26,037 bases of DNA from UBA4644 sp964541085. GTDB taxonomy: Bacteria > Bacillota > Clostridia > Oscillospirales > Butyricicoccaceae. Position numbers and translations under genes: made by a program. The notes under the pieces were generated by a model. It was not told the origin of the DNA. It saw nothing but the letters and a program-made list of their open reading frames with translations, and made no database searches. Where the stretch lies: NCBI GenBank assembly GCA_964541085.1, contig CAZIPA010000030.1:1-26037 (forward strand). Reading direction: 5' to 3'. Positions 1-6,608 of the stretch are shown piece after piece. Position 1 is the first letter of the stretch. Every line of letters starts with the position of its first letter.

Positions 1-529
1 CCCGGATCGTCGGCTCCACCTCATTGCCCCACACATCCCAACCGGGAGGGGTCTGTCTTGCGAACAGCTCCACCCGGGGCAAGTCACCCATAAGCGCAAC
101 AATTTTCTCCCGGGTTTCGTCCGGCTTTTTGCTGTGTGCCTCAATGGGGGAAATGATAAACTGGTGAATATCGGCGGCCTGCCGTTTGGGGTGTCCCTTG
201 GTTGCCAGCAGACAAATCTCGGCGTTGCCTCTCGTCCAAAAGCCCAGCCCATAAAACCAGCTATCCGCCTTGCGGTTTTTCTTCAGCCAGACGAAAGCCA
301 CGGACTTATAAGTAAAGCCCCACGCCTCAATGAGCCGCAGAGCCTCCGGGAGCTGTGGAAAGGTAGCCCACATAAAAAGAACGCTGTCCTTTGCCGCAAG
401 ATCGGCAACAGGCAGCGCACACAGCTCGTCAATGCTCATGGTGGGGTAGTGATTTTCCGCCGCACCCTGTACCTTGCTCCGTTGATACCTCCAAGGTGGG
501 TCAGCGTAAATAATGGAATATTTTTCGAT
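1..529 (-). CDS. MT-A70 family DNA N6-adenine methyltransferase (partial, 3' end outside window)
   Basis: The minus-strand frame translates without a stop from about position 529 to the window edge. It carries the MT-A70 catalytic signature DPPW (IIYADPPWRYQ) near the N-terminus, followed by family blocks such as ENHYPTMS, LFMWATFPQLPEAL, GLGFWTRGNAEICLLATKG and LPRVELFARQTPPGWDVWGNE. MT-A70 enzymes transfer a methyl group from S-adenosylmethionine to adenine N6; prokaryotic members of this type are usually carried by phages and integrative elements. The C-terminal end lies beyond position 1. The start is uncertain. A good Shine-Dalgarno (AAAGGAG) sits about 9 bases before codon ATC at 529-527, where ATG would give a typical MEKYSIIYADPPW start, but no ATG is present. 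The gene follows the toxin gene and its terminator, so it may be silent or start at a rare codon. Confidence 0.82.
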   Translation of the reverse strand, partial: MEKYSIIYADPPWRYQRSKVQGAAENHYPTMSIDELCALPVADLAAKDSVLFMWATFPQLPEALRLIEAWGFTYKSVAFVWLKKNRKADSWFYGLGFWTRGNAEICLLATKGHPKRQAADIHQFIISPIEAHSKKPDETREKIVALMGDLPRVELFARQTPPGWDVWGNEVEPTIR

Positions 530-552
530 ATTGTCACGCTCCTTTGGATACG

Positions 553-583
553 AAAAAACCGCCAGCAAAAGCTGACGGTTTCG
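553..583 (-). terminator. Rho-independent terminator after toxin gene
   Basis: Read on the minus strand, AAACCGTCAGC, loop TTTT and GCTGGCGGTTT form an 11-bp stem with one G:U pair, running into TTTTTTCG. It starts about 12 bases after the toxin stop codon and lies just before the MT-A70 gene, so it should separate the two transcripts. Confidence 0.75.
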
Positions 584-594
584 GCGGTTAATCG

Positions 595-924
595 TTATTG
601 GATTGGGTCTTGGGTATCTGCGAACAGAATGCGCAAATAATCTCTGCGGCCATACAGAACACGGTCAATGTAGATGTCGTTCCCATTTGCCCGGTAGAAA
701 ACCATATAATTTCCACTTACAAGGAAACGATAGTCACCGTCTACATCTGCGACAGAGGAAAGCGGTGTGCCGATCAGCGCATGGTCACGGAGCATACGGA
801 TTGCTTTCGTGATCTTGCTTACTGTGGCGATTGCCGCCTGCGGATTTTCCAAGTCCTCTGCGATATACTCCTTGATGTCTGCAAGGTCATTTTGCGCCTC
901 ATAAGACAGGTGCAGATTATTCAT
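595..924 (-). CDS. Type II toxin, RelE/ParE family
   Basis: This 109-residue protein has the compact RelE/ParE layout. An N-terminal helical hairpin (YEAQNDLADIKEYIAEDL) is followed by a central helix with a GTPLSS turn. The C-terminal beta-sheet carries GDYRFLVSGNYMVFYRA and DIYIDRVLYGRRDYLRIL. RelE-type toxins cut mRNA on the ribosome and ParE-type toxins inhibit gyrase; the sequence alone does not separate the two. Its start overlaps the end of the upstream antitoxin gene by 8 bases, so the pair is probably translationally coupled. The terminator follows directly. It presumably stabilises the mobile DNA it sits in. Confidence 0.88.
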   Translation of the reverse strand: MNNLHLSYEAQNDLADIKEYIAEDLENPQAAIATVSKITKAIRMLRDHALIGTPLSSVADVDGDYRFLVSGNYMVFYRANGNDIYIDRVLYGRRDYLRILFADTQDPIQ

Positions 925-1171
925 GGGTAATTCCGAGGTGTTCCTCCACGGCCTCCAAGGTCAGCCAGCCTTTTTCCTCTCCGGACTTACGGCCTTTGGC
1001 AAGCTCATTCATCAGGCGCAGGGTTGCCTGTGTTTTTTCATAATCGTGCATATCCAAGATTGCATACCGACCTCGCCCGTTCTTTGTCAAAAAGACAGGA
1101 GCGCCTACGGCCACATCATGCAGCACTTCCGTATAGTTACGCAGATCAGAAATGGGTTTAATATTTGGCAT
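917..1171 (-). CDS. Type II antitoxin, Phd/YefM family
   Basis: This 84-residue protein has the Phd/YefM N-terminal DNA-binding fold. It opens with IKPISDLRNYTEVLHDV, followed by GAPVFLTKNGRGRYAILDMHDYEK. The C-terminal tail is charged and probably wraps the toxin. Family members neutralise the partner toxin and repress their own promoter. The start ATG at 1171-1169 has an AAAGGAG ribosome site 10 bases upstream on the minus strand. The gene precedes and overlaps the RelE/ParE toxin gene by 8 bases, the usual antitoxin-first order. Confidence 0.9.
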   Translation of the reverse strand: MPNIKPISDLRNYTEVLHDVAVGAPVFLTKNGRGRYAILDMHDYEKTQATLRLMNELAKGRKSGEEKGWLTLEAVEEHLGITHE

Positions 1172-1195
1172 ATACGATCAGCTCCTTTCGCTAAT

Positions 1196-1258
1196 AGTAT
1201 ATCCCATTTTGCTGTAAAATTCAACCGTTAATTTTACAGCTATTCATCTTTCTGTCAA
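1196..1258 (-). promoter_or_regulatory. Toxin-antitoxin promoter(s) with embedded dyad operator
   Basis: On the minus strand, -35 TTGAAT (1224-1219), a 17-base spacer and -10 TATACT (1201-1196) lie just upstream of the antitoxin ribosome site. A second promoter-like pair, TTGACA (1258-1253), 16 bases, TAAAAT (1236-1231), lies further upstream. A perfect inverted repeat, GCTGTAAAAT-N10-ATTTTACAGC (1211-1240), overlaps the -10 of the distal pair and the -35 of the proximal one. That is a natural place for an autorepressing Phd-type antitoxin to bind. The motif matches are visible; the operator role is inferred. Confidence 0.65.
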
Positions 1259-1518
1259 ACTCCTTTCCCGCCCTGTTCCACCGTCAGCCGAGCCGCCTCT
1301 ATGCGTTGGGCGGCTGCGGCGTAGATGGCCGGGGCGTTTTCAAAGCAGATAAAGCGGCGGCCTGTATTCATTGCCGCAACCGCCGTTGTTCCAGAGCCAG
1401 CGCAAATATCTGCTACTACCGCTCCTTCGTCGGTGTAGGTCTTGATGAAATACTCGCACAGCTCCACCGGCTTTTGCGTGGGGTGGATGCCGCCTGTCAC
1501 CGTGGGGACATATAGCAA
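1255..1518 (-). pseudogene. C-terminal fragment of a site-specific DNA methyltransferase (N4/N6 type)
   Basis: The fragment, about 87 residues, carries two hallmarks of alpha/beta-class DNA amino-methyltransferases: IHPTQKPVELCEYFIKTYT, and the SAM-binding motif I block DICAGSGTT followed by GRRFICFE. In beta-class enzymes these lie at the C-terminal end, after the DPPY catalytic motif. Here the catalytic half, roughly 150 or more residues, is missing. Upstream of about position 1515 the frame enters unrelated sequence that codes for another protein on the other strand. The TTG at 1518 is only the first possible start and is unlikely to be genuine. The fragment should be inactive. Confidence 0.8.
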
Positions 1519-2390
1519 ATTTCCCGGATATCAAAGGCGCTATCGCCTATATGCGTGAACACAAGGAATTCCAGGACATCCTCCCGACTTATATCGCAAT
1601 TTTTGAGAACTGCGAATACCGCACCTATGATGTGTCTGAATCGCTCAACCGGATTCTGCGGCTTTATCAGATATATTATCGGGACATCTTTTATTGCAAT
1701 CTGTCGGAGGCGAAAGCCGCAGACAAGCTGCTGACCAGTCTCCGGGCGCTTCTGAATCTGCCGGATGCCGATGAAGGATTGCTGGAGGATCACCTTCAAT
1801 CCATGTTTGAAGCGGAGGGCTATCATGCACTGTTTGGGAAAACACAGGGGTATTACGGCCCATATATCTGGCGGGATACGGCTCCAACCGTCTACCAAGT
1901 GGAACTGCCGAGTGGAACGGCAGAATATACCGTCAATATCCTGAAAGGCTTCGTATTTCGGAGCTGGATGGATTATCTGACCTTCGGCAAGCATGGTACG
2001 GGCGGCTGGGCATCGCCCGATGGCACCATCAACTGCATTGAGCAGGCATATGATTTTGAGAGTGAGCGGTTTCTTGTTTCTCTCCTGAAGCATGAGGCAC
2101 AGCATACGGTGGATATGAAGCAATTTCCGGGCATCACCCCCGCTGAGCTGGAATACCGGGCAAAGCTTGTGGAGCTTCATTACTCCGGTGATTTGGGTCT
2201 ACTGCAAAAGTTTTTGGCAGAAGCGGATGGCAGCAAAACAGAGGACAGTCATGCGGTGGCTTCTGCGAGGCTCAAATGTGAGTTTGCCGATACAGAACAA
2301 ACGAACCTCTCCTGTATCCATGCACGGGCACTGCAGTTGCTGAATGCGGATACAAAAGAAATGGAAGAAAAACGGAAGGAGATTCTATGA
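1518..2390 (+). CDS. HExxH-containing protein of unknown family, probably N-terminally truncated
   Basis: The frame first offers ATG at 1551, giving 279 residues. However, protein-like sequence (NFPDIKGAIAYMREHKEF) continues upstream of that ATG in frame back to about 1518, where it meets the methylase fragment. There is no ribosome site before 1551, so the real N-terminus has probably been lost. Counting from the 1551 Met, residues 181-185 are HEAQH, a zincin-type HExxH, and a candidate third ligand lies in ELEYRAKLVE about 15 residues later, a gluzincin-like spacing. Aromatic-rich segments (YYRDIFYC, YYGPYIW) precede it. I do not recognise the family; a metallopeptidase role is only suggested by the motif. 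GC content is lower than in the core genes downstream, in keeping with acquired DNA. Confidence 0.6.
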   Translation, partial: NFPDIKGAIAYMREHKEFQDILPTYIAIFENCEYRTYDVSESLNRILRLYQIYYRDIFYCNLSEAKAADKLLTSLRALLNLPDADEGLLEDHLQSMFEAEGYHALFGKTQGYYGPYIWRDTAPTVYQVELPSGTAEYTVNILKGFVFRSWMDYLTFGKHGTGGWASPDGTINCIEQAYDFESERFLVSLLKHEAQHTVDMKQFPGITPAELEYRAKLVELHYSGDLGLLQKFLAEADGSKTEDSHAVASARLKCEFADTEQTNLSCIHARALQLLNADTKEMEEKRKEIL

Positions 2391-2495
2391 GCATATACGC
2401 CTTGACCGTTCCTTCCTGCGGTACAAAAAGGAACTGATTTCATTTCCCCTATCGTGGATATGGAAAAGCTGATCTGCCAGAGAAGATTTGACGCC
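2391..2495 (+). other. Short stretch with gene remnants only
   Basis: An ATG overlapping the preceding stop (ATGA, 2387-2390) opens a reading frame of only 16 codons. The other plus-strand frames here give short pieces, including one ending at about 2541 that reads MEKLICQRRFDAKSGM from an ATG at 2459. The overlapping start suggests that a translationally coupled downstream gene once existed and has decayed or been deleted. No complete gene can be supported. Confidence 0.35.
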
Positions 2496-2527
2496 AAAAG
2501 CGGCATGACTGAAATCATGCCGCTTTT
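2496..2527. terminator. Bidirectional hairpin terminator
   Basis: A perfect 13-bp inverted repeat, AAAAGCGGCATGA, loop CTGAAA, TCATGCCGCTTTT, lies between two convergent genes. The A/T-rich ends of the stem give a short U-run in either direction. It marks the boundary between the accessory DNA and the leftward membrane-protein operon. Confidence 0.75.
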
Positions 2528-2558
2528 CAAAATGCGATAATGCTGTTTTTTCAGCTGC

Positions 2559-3254
2559 TTACTTTTTCGCAGCGTCCTTTTTGCGATAGGACAGGTAAGA
2601 GACTCCGATGGAGATGCCGATGACAACCACCATGAGGATGGAGGAATAGGTGGAGAAGCTGGAGCCCAGCAGGACGGCCAGCAGGATGGCCAGAATCACG
2701 GGCGTGGCGGCGGCCTTCCAGTTCTTGACGATCATGGGGATGACCAGCGGGCCGACCAGAGCAGGGAACATATTGTCAAAGGCGGGGGCTACGGCAGGAT
2801 TGCTCAGCAGCGGGGTAATGATGGGCCCCAGGAAGGCCATGCCGCAGAAGATGATCAGGGTGGTGACGAAGGAGGAGGTGGCCACGGCGATGATGGAAAT
2901 CACGCGGCCCTTTTCGCTGCCTTCTTCACAGTTCATGATGTTCATGGCATTCAGAGCGGCGGGCAGCTTCATGTTCTGGACATTGCCGGTGGAGGAAGCC
3001 AGATAGACAGCGCCGGGGCCGATGACGGGAGCCATGGACATTTTTTCACACACGCCGGTGACGGCGAAGATGAGCATAATGGGAAGCGCGGCCTTCACGG
3101 TGTTTCCCCAGCTGATTTTCAGGCCAAAGGCCGCATTGACAGCCACGGGCACCAGAATGAAGAACGCCCAGACAATAACGGTACTGATGAGACCCATGCG
3201 ATGGATCTTCTCATCAAAGGGGCTGAGATTCGAAACTTTTTTCTCTTTGCTCAT
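2559..3254 (-). CDS. Multi-pass membrane protein, third gene of the M20 hydrolase operon
   Basis: This 231-residue protein has about six hydrophobic segments, near residues 21-43, 52-70, 117-142, 165-182, 186-200 and 203-224. It starts with a charged cytoplasmic tail and ends in basic residues (YRKKDAAKK). The start ATG follows AAGGAGG at good spacing, 21 bases after the upstream membrane-protein gene. A loop with small residues (GPGAVYLASSTGNVQNMKLPAAL) lies between the second and third segments. I cannot assign a named family. Its pairing with the next membrane protein and with an amidohydrolase suggests that the two proteins form a transporter for the hydrolase's substrate or product; that is inference from order and spacing only. 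Confidence 0.75.
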   Translation of the reverse strand: MSKEKKVSNLSPFDEKIHRMGLISTVIVWAFFILVPVAVNAAFGLKISWGNTVKAALPIMLIFAVTGVCEKMSMAPVIGPGAVYLASSTGNVQNMKLPAALNAMNIMNCEEGSEKGRVISIIAVATSSFVTTLIIFCGMAFLGPIITPLLSNPAVAPAFDNMFPALVGPLVIPMIVKNWKAAATPVILAILLAVLLGSSFSTYSSILMVVVIGISIGVSYLSYRKKDAAKK

Positions 3255-3275
3255 GATTGTTTCCTCCTTATCTTA

Positions 3276-3983
3276 TTACAGCAGGGCAGTGACAAGGCAA
3301 GCGGATGCCATACCGGCCACCATACTGAGGGCAAAGGCGAACTCCTTCAGAGCGGGGAGCTTTTTGCCCAGTACATTCAGACCGATCATCACGGCGGCAG
3401 ATACCACAATGGTCACCAGAGAAGGAATGTTGGTAACATCAATGAGGTAGGGTGCGGAGATGGTTGCCATCATGCCCAGGAACATAATGCTGGGGACAAC
3501 GGCGCCAAAGCTGTTAGGTTTGGCGGTGACGGACTGCATCTTTTTGTCGAAGGTTTTCAGCAGCAGCGCGGAGCAGCTGGAGAGGAAGATGCCCATGGTA
3601 ACGACCCACAGCAGAGAGCCGAAGATTTCGGGAGAGAAGTCCTCGCCCAGCGTGTAGCCGAAGTTGGTCGCTGCCATATTGGCCGCCATGGTTTCATAGG
3701 TGGCGGAGCCGATCACGGACAGACGCAGCCAGGGGAAGTATTTGCCCAGAGAGGGAAGCAGGATCATGTAGCTGATGATGATGGGCAGAGAGGGAACGAT
3801 GGAGAAAATGGCGCTGCTCTTTACCACCTTCAGCAGGTCCTTTGCGGTGTAGCCCAGCTCCAGAGCCCGTTTCCATGCGGTACGCATAAAGACCACGGCC
3901 TGAATCAGTACGACCACAATGGCCAGTGCGCAGAAGAGAAGCATCGTGCCGCTGTTGGCAATGTAGGAATACAGTTTGTCCAT
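3276..3983 (-). CDS. Membrane protein resembling DUF5058 family
   Basis: This 235-residue protein has about six membrane segments, at roughly residues 8-30, 55-77, 118-142, 155-175, 180-200 and 210-233. The start at 3983 (MDKLYSYIANSG) is preferred because AAAGGAGG lies 12 bases upstream; an upstream ATG at 4013 would put that ribosome site inside the coding sequence. The size, the N-terminal layout and the segment SSAIFSIVPSLPIIISYMI fit my recollection of the uncharacterised DUF5058 family, but I could not check this by search. It follows the M20 hydrolase by about 32 bases and precedes a second membrane protein by 21, so the three are probably one transcript. Function is unknown; a transporter subunit is plausible. 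Confidence 0.7.
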   Translation of the reverse strand: MDKLYSYIANSGTMLLFCALAIVVVLIQAVVFMRTAWKRALELGYTAKDLLKVVKSSAIFSIVPSLPIIISYMILLPSLGKYFPWLRLSVIGSATYETMAANMAATNFGYTLGEDFSPEIFGSLLWVVTMGIFLSSCSALLLKTFDKKMQSVTAKPNSFGAVVPSIMFLGMMATISAPYLIDVTNIPSLVTIVVSAAVMIGLNVLGKKLPALKEFAFALSMVAGMASACLVTALL

Positions 3984-4015
3984 AGTGTTGAGTGACCTCC
4001 TTTTATTGTACAAAA

Positions 4016-5428
4016 TTAAAAGCTTCCTGCTTTGATTTCCTGCGGGATAAGCGAGCGGTATTCCGCTCCGTTTTTGGCCTTGACCATATCGGCCTTGGCC
4101 TCCTCCGCCAGCTGCGGATTTTCAAAAATGTCCAGCGCCGCACGGGCGATGATCTTTGCGGCGGTGGTCATGCCCTTGTGCGCAATATCCGATTTTCCCT
4201 GCGCTACCGCCATCCAGGAATGGGCGTTGGTGCCCAGAGCAAAGCAGGACACGCCAAACCAGGTGGAAGGCACGACCCAGCTCACATCACCCACATCGGT
4301 GGAGCCGGCCTTCATGGGATTGGGAGGGAAGACCGCATCGGCCATAGCCCCACGGAACAGCTGCTTGCCCTTTTCGCCCAGATATTTGGCAGCCAGTGCC
4401 TGATAGGTCATCCAGTCTCCGGGATCGCCCACGGCGTGGAACTGTTCGGCGTAGGCCAGCTCCTCCTCGGTACACTTCAGGGGCAGCAGCTCCTTCATGT
4501 GCCGGTAAATGAGATTGTCCAGTGTTTTGTTCTGGAGCACATCCGCATAGGCGCTGACCACCCGGATATCCACCTTGGTCTCTGTCATCAGAGCGGCACC
4601 CCGGGCAATGTTGTGAACCCGCCGGGCCAGATCATAGGTCTGATCGGTTTTGGGCGCGCGGACGGAATAGATCACCTGGGCGTGTGCCTGTACCACATTG
4701 GGTGCGTCTCCGCCGGTGTCGGTAACGGCATAATGGACTCTGGCCTCCGGAATCATATGCTCACGCATATAATTTACGCCAACATTCATCAGCTCAACGG
4801 CATCCAGCGCACTGCGTCCCAGATGGGGAGAAGCGGCGGCGTGTGCCGACTTTCCGGTGAAATCATAAATGATGCGGGCGTTGGCCAGGGTGGACAGGCA
4901 GCCGTAGTTTCCGGAATAGGGGTGCCAGGCAAGACAGACATCGCATCCGTCAAAGCAGTGCTCCCGCACCATAAACGCTTTTCCGGCACCGCCCTCTTCG
5001 GCGGGACAGCCAAAGTAAACAACGGTACCTGCCATGGGGTGCTCCAGAAGATAATCCTTCATGGCCACGGCAGCCTGCATACAGCCGGTGCCCAGCAGAT
5101 GATGGCCGCAGCCGTGTCCGGGTGCGCCCGGGGTAATGGGAGCGGGCTGGGTCACATCCGCCTGCTGGGAGAGCCCGGGCAGGGCGTCAAACTCACCCAG
5201 AATGCCGATGACCGGATGACCGCTGCCAAAGGTGGCTTTGAAGGCTGTGGGAATATTCCCCAGCGCCTCCTCAATGACAAAGCCCTCACGCTCCAGCAGC
5301 TCCATCTGAAGCCGTGCGGATTGATGCTCCTGATAACGCATTTCCGCAAAGCCCCAGATTTTGTCGGCAGCCTCATGAAAGATTGCTTTTTTCCCTTCCA
5401 CAAGGGAATCCAACAGCTCATAGTTCAT
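4016..5428 (-). CDS. M20 family amidohydrolase, AbgB-like (p-aminobenzoyl-glutamate hydrolase subunit B type)
   Basis: The protein has 470 residues, close to the usual AbgB length of about 480. Metal-site and family motifs are clear: GEFDALPGLSQ, GHGCGHHLLGTG, GCPAEEGGAGKAFM, then GKSAHAAASPHLGRSALDA for the dimerisation/substrate lid, GGDAPNVV, and a C-terminal TDVGDVSW and GTNAHSW. M20D enzymes of this type remove an acyl or aryl group from an amino acid or small peptide using two metal ions, in the cytoplasm. AbgB works with AbgA on p-aminobenzoyl-glutamate, a folate breakdown product. No AbgA homologue or AbgT-type transporter is present here, so the substrate may differ. The gene leads a leftward operon with two membrane proteins, opposite a LysR regulator. 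The start follows AAAGGACG. Confidence 0.88.
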   Translation of the reverse strand: MNYELLDSLVEGKKAIFHEAADKIWGFAEMRYQEHQSARLQMELLEREGFVIEEALGNIPTAFKATFGSGHPVIGILGEFDALPGLSQQADVTQPAPITPGAPGHGCGHHLLGTGCMQAAVAMKDYLLEHPMAGTVVYFGCPAEEGGAGKAFMVREHCFDGCDVCLAWHPYSGNYGCLSTLANARIIYDFTGKSAHAAASPHLGRSALDAVELMNVGVNYMREHMIPEARVHYAVTDTGGDAPNVVQAHAQVIYSVRAPKTDQTYDLARRVHNIARGAALMTETKVDIRVVSAYADVLQNKTLDNLIYRHMKELLPLKCTEEELAYAEQFHAVGDPGDWMTYQALAAKYLGEKGKQLFRGAMADAVFPPNPMKAGSTDVGDVSWVVPSTWFGVSCFALGTNAHSWMAVAQGKSDIAHKGMTTAAKIIARAALDIFENPQLAEEAKADMVKAKNGAEYRSLIPQEIKAGSF

Positions 5429-5550
5429 CGCCTTCGTCCTTTCTCTTTTGATCGGTTTCGGGATTCTTCCGGCCGAAGCATTGCTTTTCGCCGCTGTCCG
5501 GCCGCTGAAAACCGTTTTTTGTGCGTGGAAGAATGTTTTTTACACTTTTT

Positions 5551-5579
5551 ACTATATCAGACTTGCGTTCCGATGAAAA
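5551..5579 (-). promoter_or_regulatory. Probable promoter of the M20/membrane-protein operon
   Basis: On the minus strand, -10 TATAGT (5556-5551) is preceded at 17 bases by TTTTCA (5579-5574), a four-of-six -35 match. The 5' leader would be about 115 bases and contains CGGCCG-type inverted repeats (about 5479-5510). The promoter lies back to back with the LysR promoter. Confidence 0.45.
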
Positions 5580-5591
5580 ATATGAAATAAT
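5563..5591 (+). promoter_or_regulatory. Possible promoter of the LysR regulator
   Basis: TTGCGT (5563-5568), a 17-base spacer and AATAAT (5586-5591) form a moderate sigma-A match. It overlaps the divergent operon promoter, the usual LysR arrangement in which one bound regulator controls both directions. An alternative -10 lies in the TATATATT run near 5600. Confidence 0.35.
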
Positions 5592-5612
5592 TATGAGGGT
5601 ATATATTTTCGA

Positions 5613-5645
5613 CACAATTCTTTCACAATTTGGTCACAATTCTGT
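5613..5645 (+). repeat. Three tandem 11-bp direct repeats (CACAATT core)
   Basis: CACAATT begins at 5613, 5624 and 5635, each copy followed by four bases (CTTT, TGGT, CTGT), so the period is exactly 11. The array ends just before the AGGAGGG ribosome site of the LysR gene. A spacing of about one helical turn puts all the cores on one face of the DNA, which suggests a protein-binding site. In RNA it could also influence translation start. Confidence 0.7.
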
Positions 5646-5659
5646 TACAGGAGGGCCTT

Positions 5660-6580
5660 ATGAACCTGGAGCAACTTCGGTATGTATGTGCCATTTACGA
5701 GACCGGTTCCATCAGCCAGGCGGCTGAAAAGCTCTTTCTCTCGCAGCCCAATGTTTCCAATGCAGTCAGTAAACTGGAAAGGGAGCTGGGCTTTGCCATT
5801 CTCCTGCGCAGCTACAACGGTGTACAGTTTACAGAACGGGGATTGGAGCTTGTGCAATACGCAAGCCGCATTCTGGAGGAATGCAGCACCATCCGCAGAA
5901 TGCGTACCCAGCCCACATTGCAAAATTTCCGTGTGATCTCTCCCCATTATCTTCCGGTAGATCGGGCCTTTATCAATCTCTATTCTGAAATGGAGACGGC
6001 GGGAAAGCTGCCGCAGCTCAATCTGCGCCTTTCCTGCGGCAACTGGATCGAGGGCCTGAATGCCCTGCACAAAAAGAACGCTGATCTGGTGGTGACCTGC
6101 ATTCCAGACGGTGTGATCTGCTCGGCCTCCTTTCTCAGCAGTCTTCAGCAGAACGGCACCGCCTTTTCACTGCTGACCAAAACTTCCGTGGTCATCAAGC
6201 TGTCCAAGGATCATCCGCTGTTACAGGAGGAACCCTTTCCCTTTGCCAAGCTCAATGACTATCCCATGACGGAGTATTATTCTCAGGTGGATACACTCAG
6301 CGCCTACGGCGGTATACAGCTGCCTTTCAACTTCAATCCCCGCCGTGTTTATGTGGATTCCGGACGCACCCGCACCCAACTCATTGCCCAGACCAACGCC
6401 TGGGGTATTGCCATCAAGCTGCCCAAGCATCATGAGGAAACCTACAGCATACGCTATGTGGAATTGCCCGGCTCCGTCTGGTCCATCGGCTATCTCAAGG
6501 ATGCGGCCCGGCCGCTGAACTATCTGGACAAGCGCTTTCTGGAGCTGCTTCAGGAAGAACTGAAGTTTCTGGATGCCTGA
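5660..6580 (+). CDS. LysR family transcriptional regulator
   Basis: The protein has 306 residues when started at the ATG after AGGAGGG (5649-5655). The N-terminal winged helix-turn-helix is typical of LysR: MNLEQLRYVCAIYETGSISQ, AAEKLFLSQPNVSNAVSKLE, then RSYNGVQFTERG. The rest, roughly residues 90-300, is the ligand-binding domain. It is divergently transcribed from the M20 hydrolase/membrane-protein operon, so it probably controls that operon in response to a substrate or product of the hydrolase. The effector cannot be read from the sequence. A GC-rich hairpin terminator follows. Confidence 0.92.
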   Translation: MNLEQLRYVCAIYETGSISQAAEKLFLSQPNVSNAVSKLERELGFAILLRSYNGVQFTERGLELVQYASRILEECSTIRRMRTQPTLQNFRVISPHYLPVDRAFINLYSEMETAGKLPQLNLRLSCGNWIEGLNALHKKNADLVVTCIPDGVICSASFLSSLQQNGTAFSLLTKTSVVIKLSKDHPLLQEEPFPFAKLNDYPMTEYYSQVDTLSAYGGIQLPFNFNPRRVYVDSGRTRTQLIAQTNAWGIAIKLPKHHEETYSIRYVELPGSVWSIGYLKDAARPLNYLDKRFLELLQEELKFLDA

Positions 6581-6608
6581 CCTGCAAACATATGCAAAAA
6601 TATAATCC

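Noticed and set aside
134..640. A 168-codon plus-strand frame at the left edge
   Set aside because: It is antisense to the MT-A70 methylase, whose DPPW and downstream blocks are clear, and runs through the toxin terminator.
1497..2180. A 227-codon minus-strand frame opposite the HExxH gene
   Set aside because: It could in principle extend the methylase fragment, but it is in a different frame and shows no methylase motif; the plus strand reads as a convincing protein.
5429..5550. Folate-type riboswitch in the leader of the AbgB-like operon
   Set aside because: The leader has GC-rich inverted repeats, but I could not recognise a known folate or THF aptamer core.
3992..5590. A 532-codon plus-strand open frame
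   Set aside because: It is antisense to the M20 hydrolase, which has all metal-site motifs; low-complexity Gly/His composition and no start signal.
5613..5645. The 11-bp repeats as a CRISPR or phase-variable tract
   Set aside because: There are only three imperfect copies with no spacers, and they are outside the coding sequence, so neither interpretation fits.
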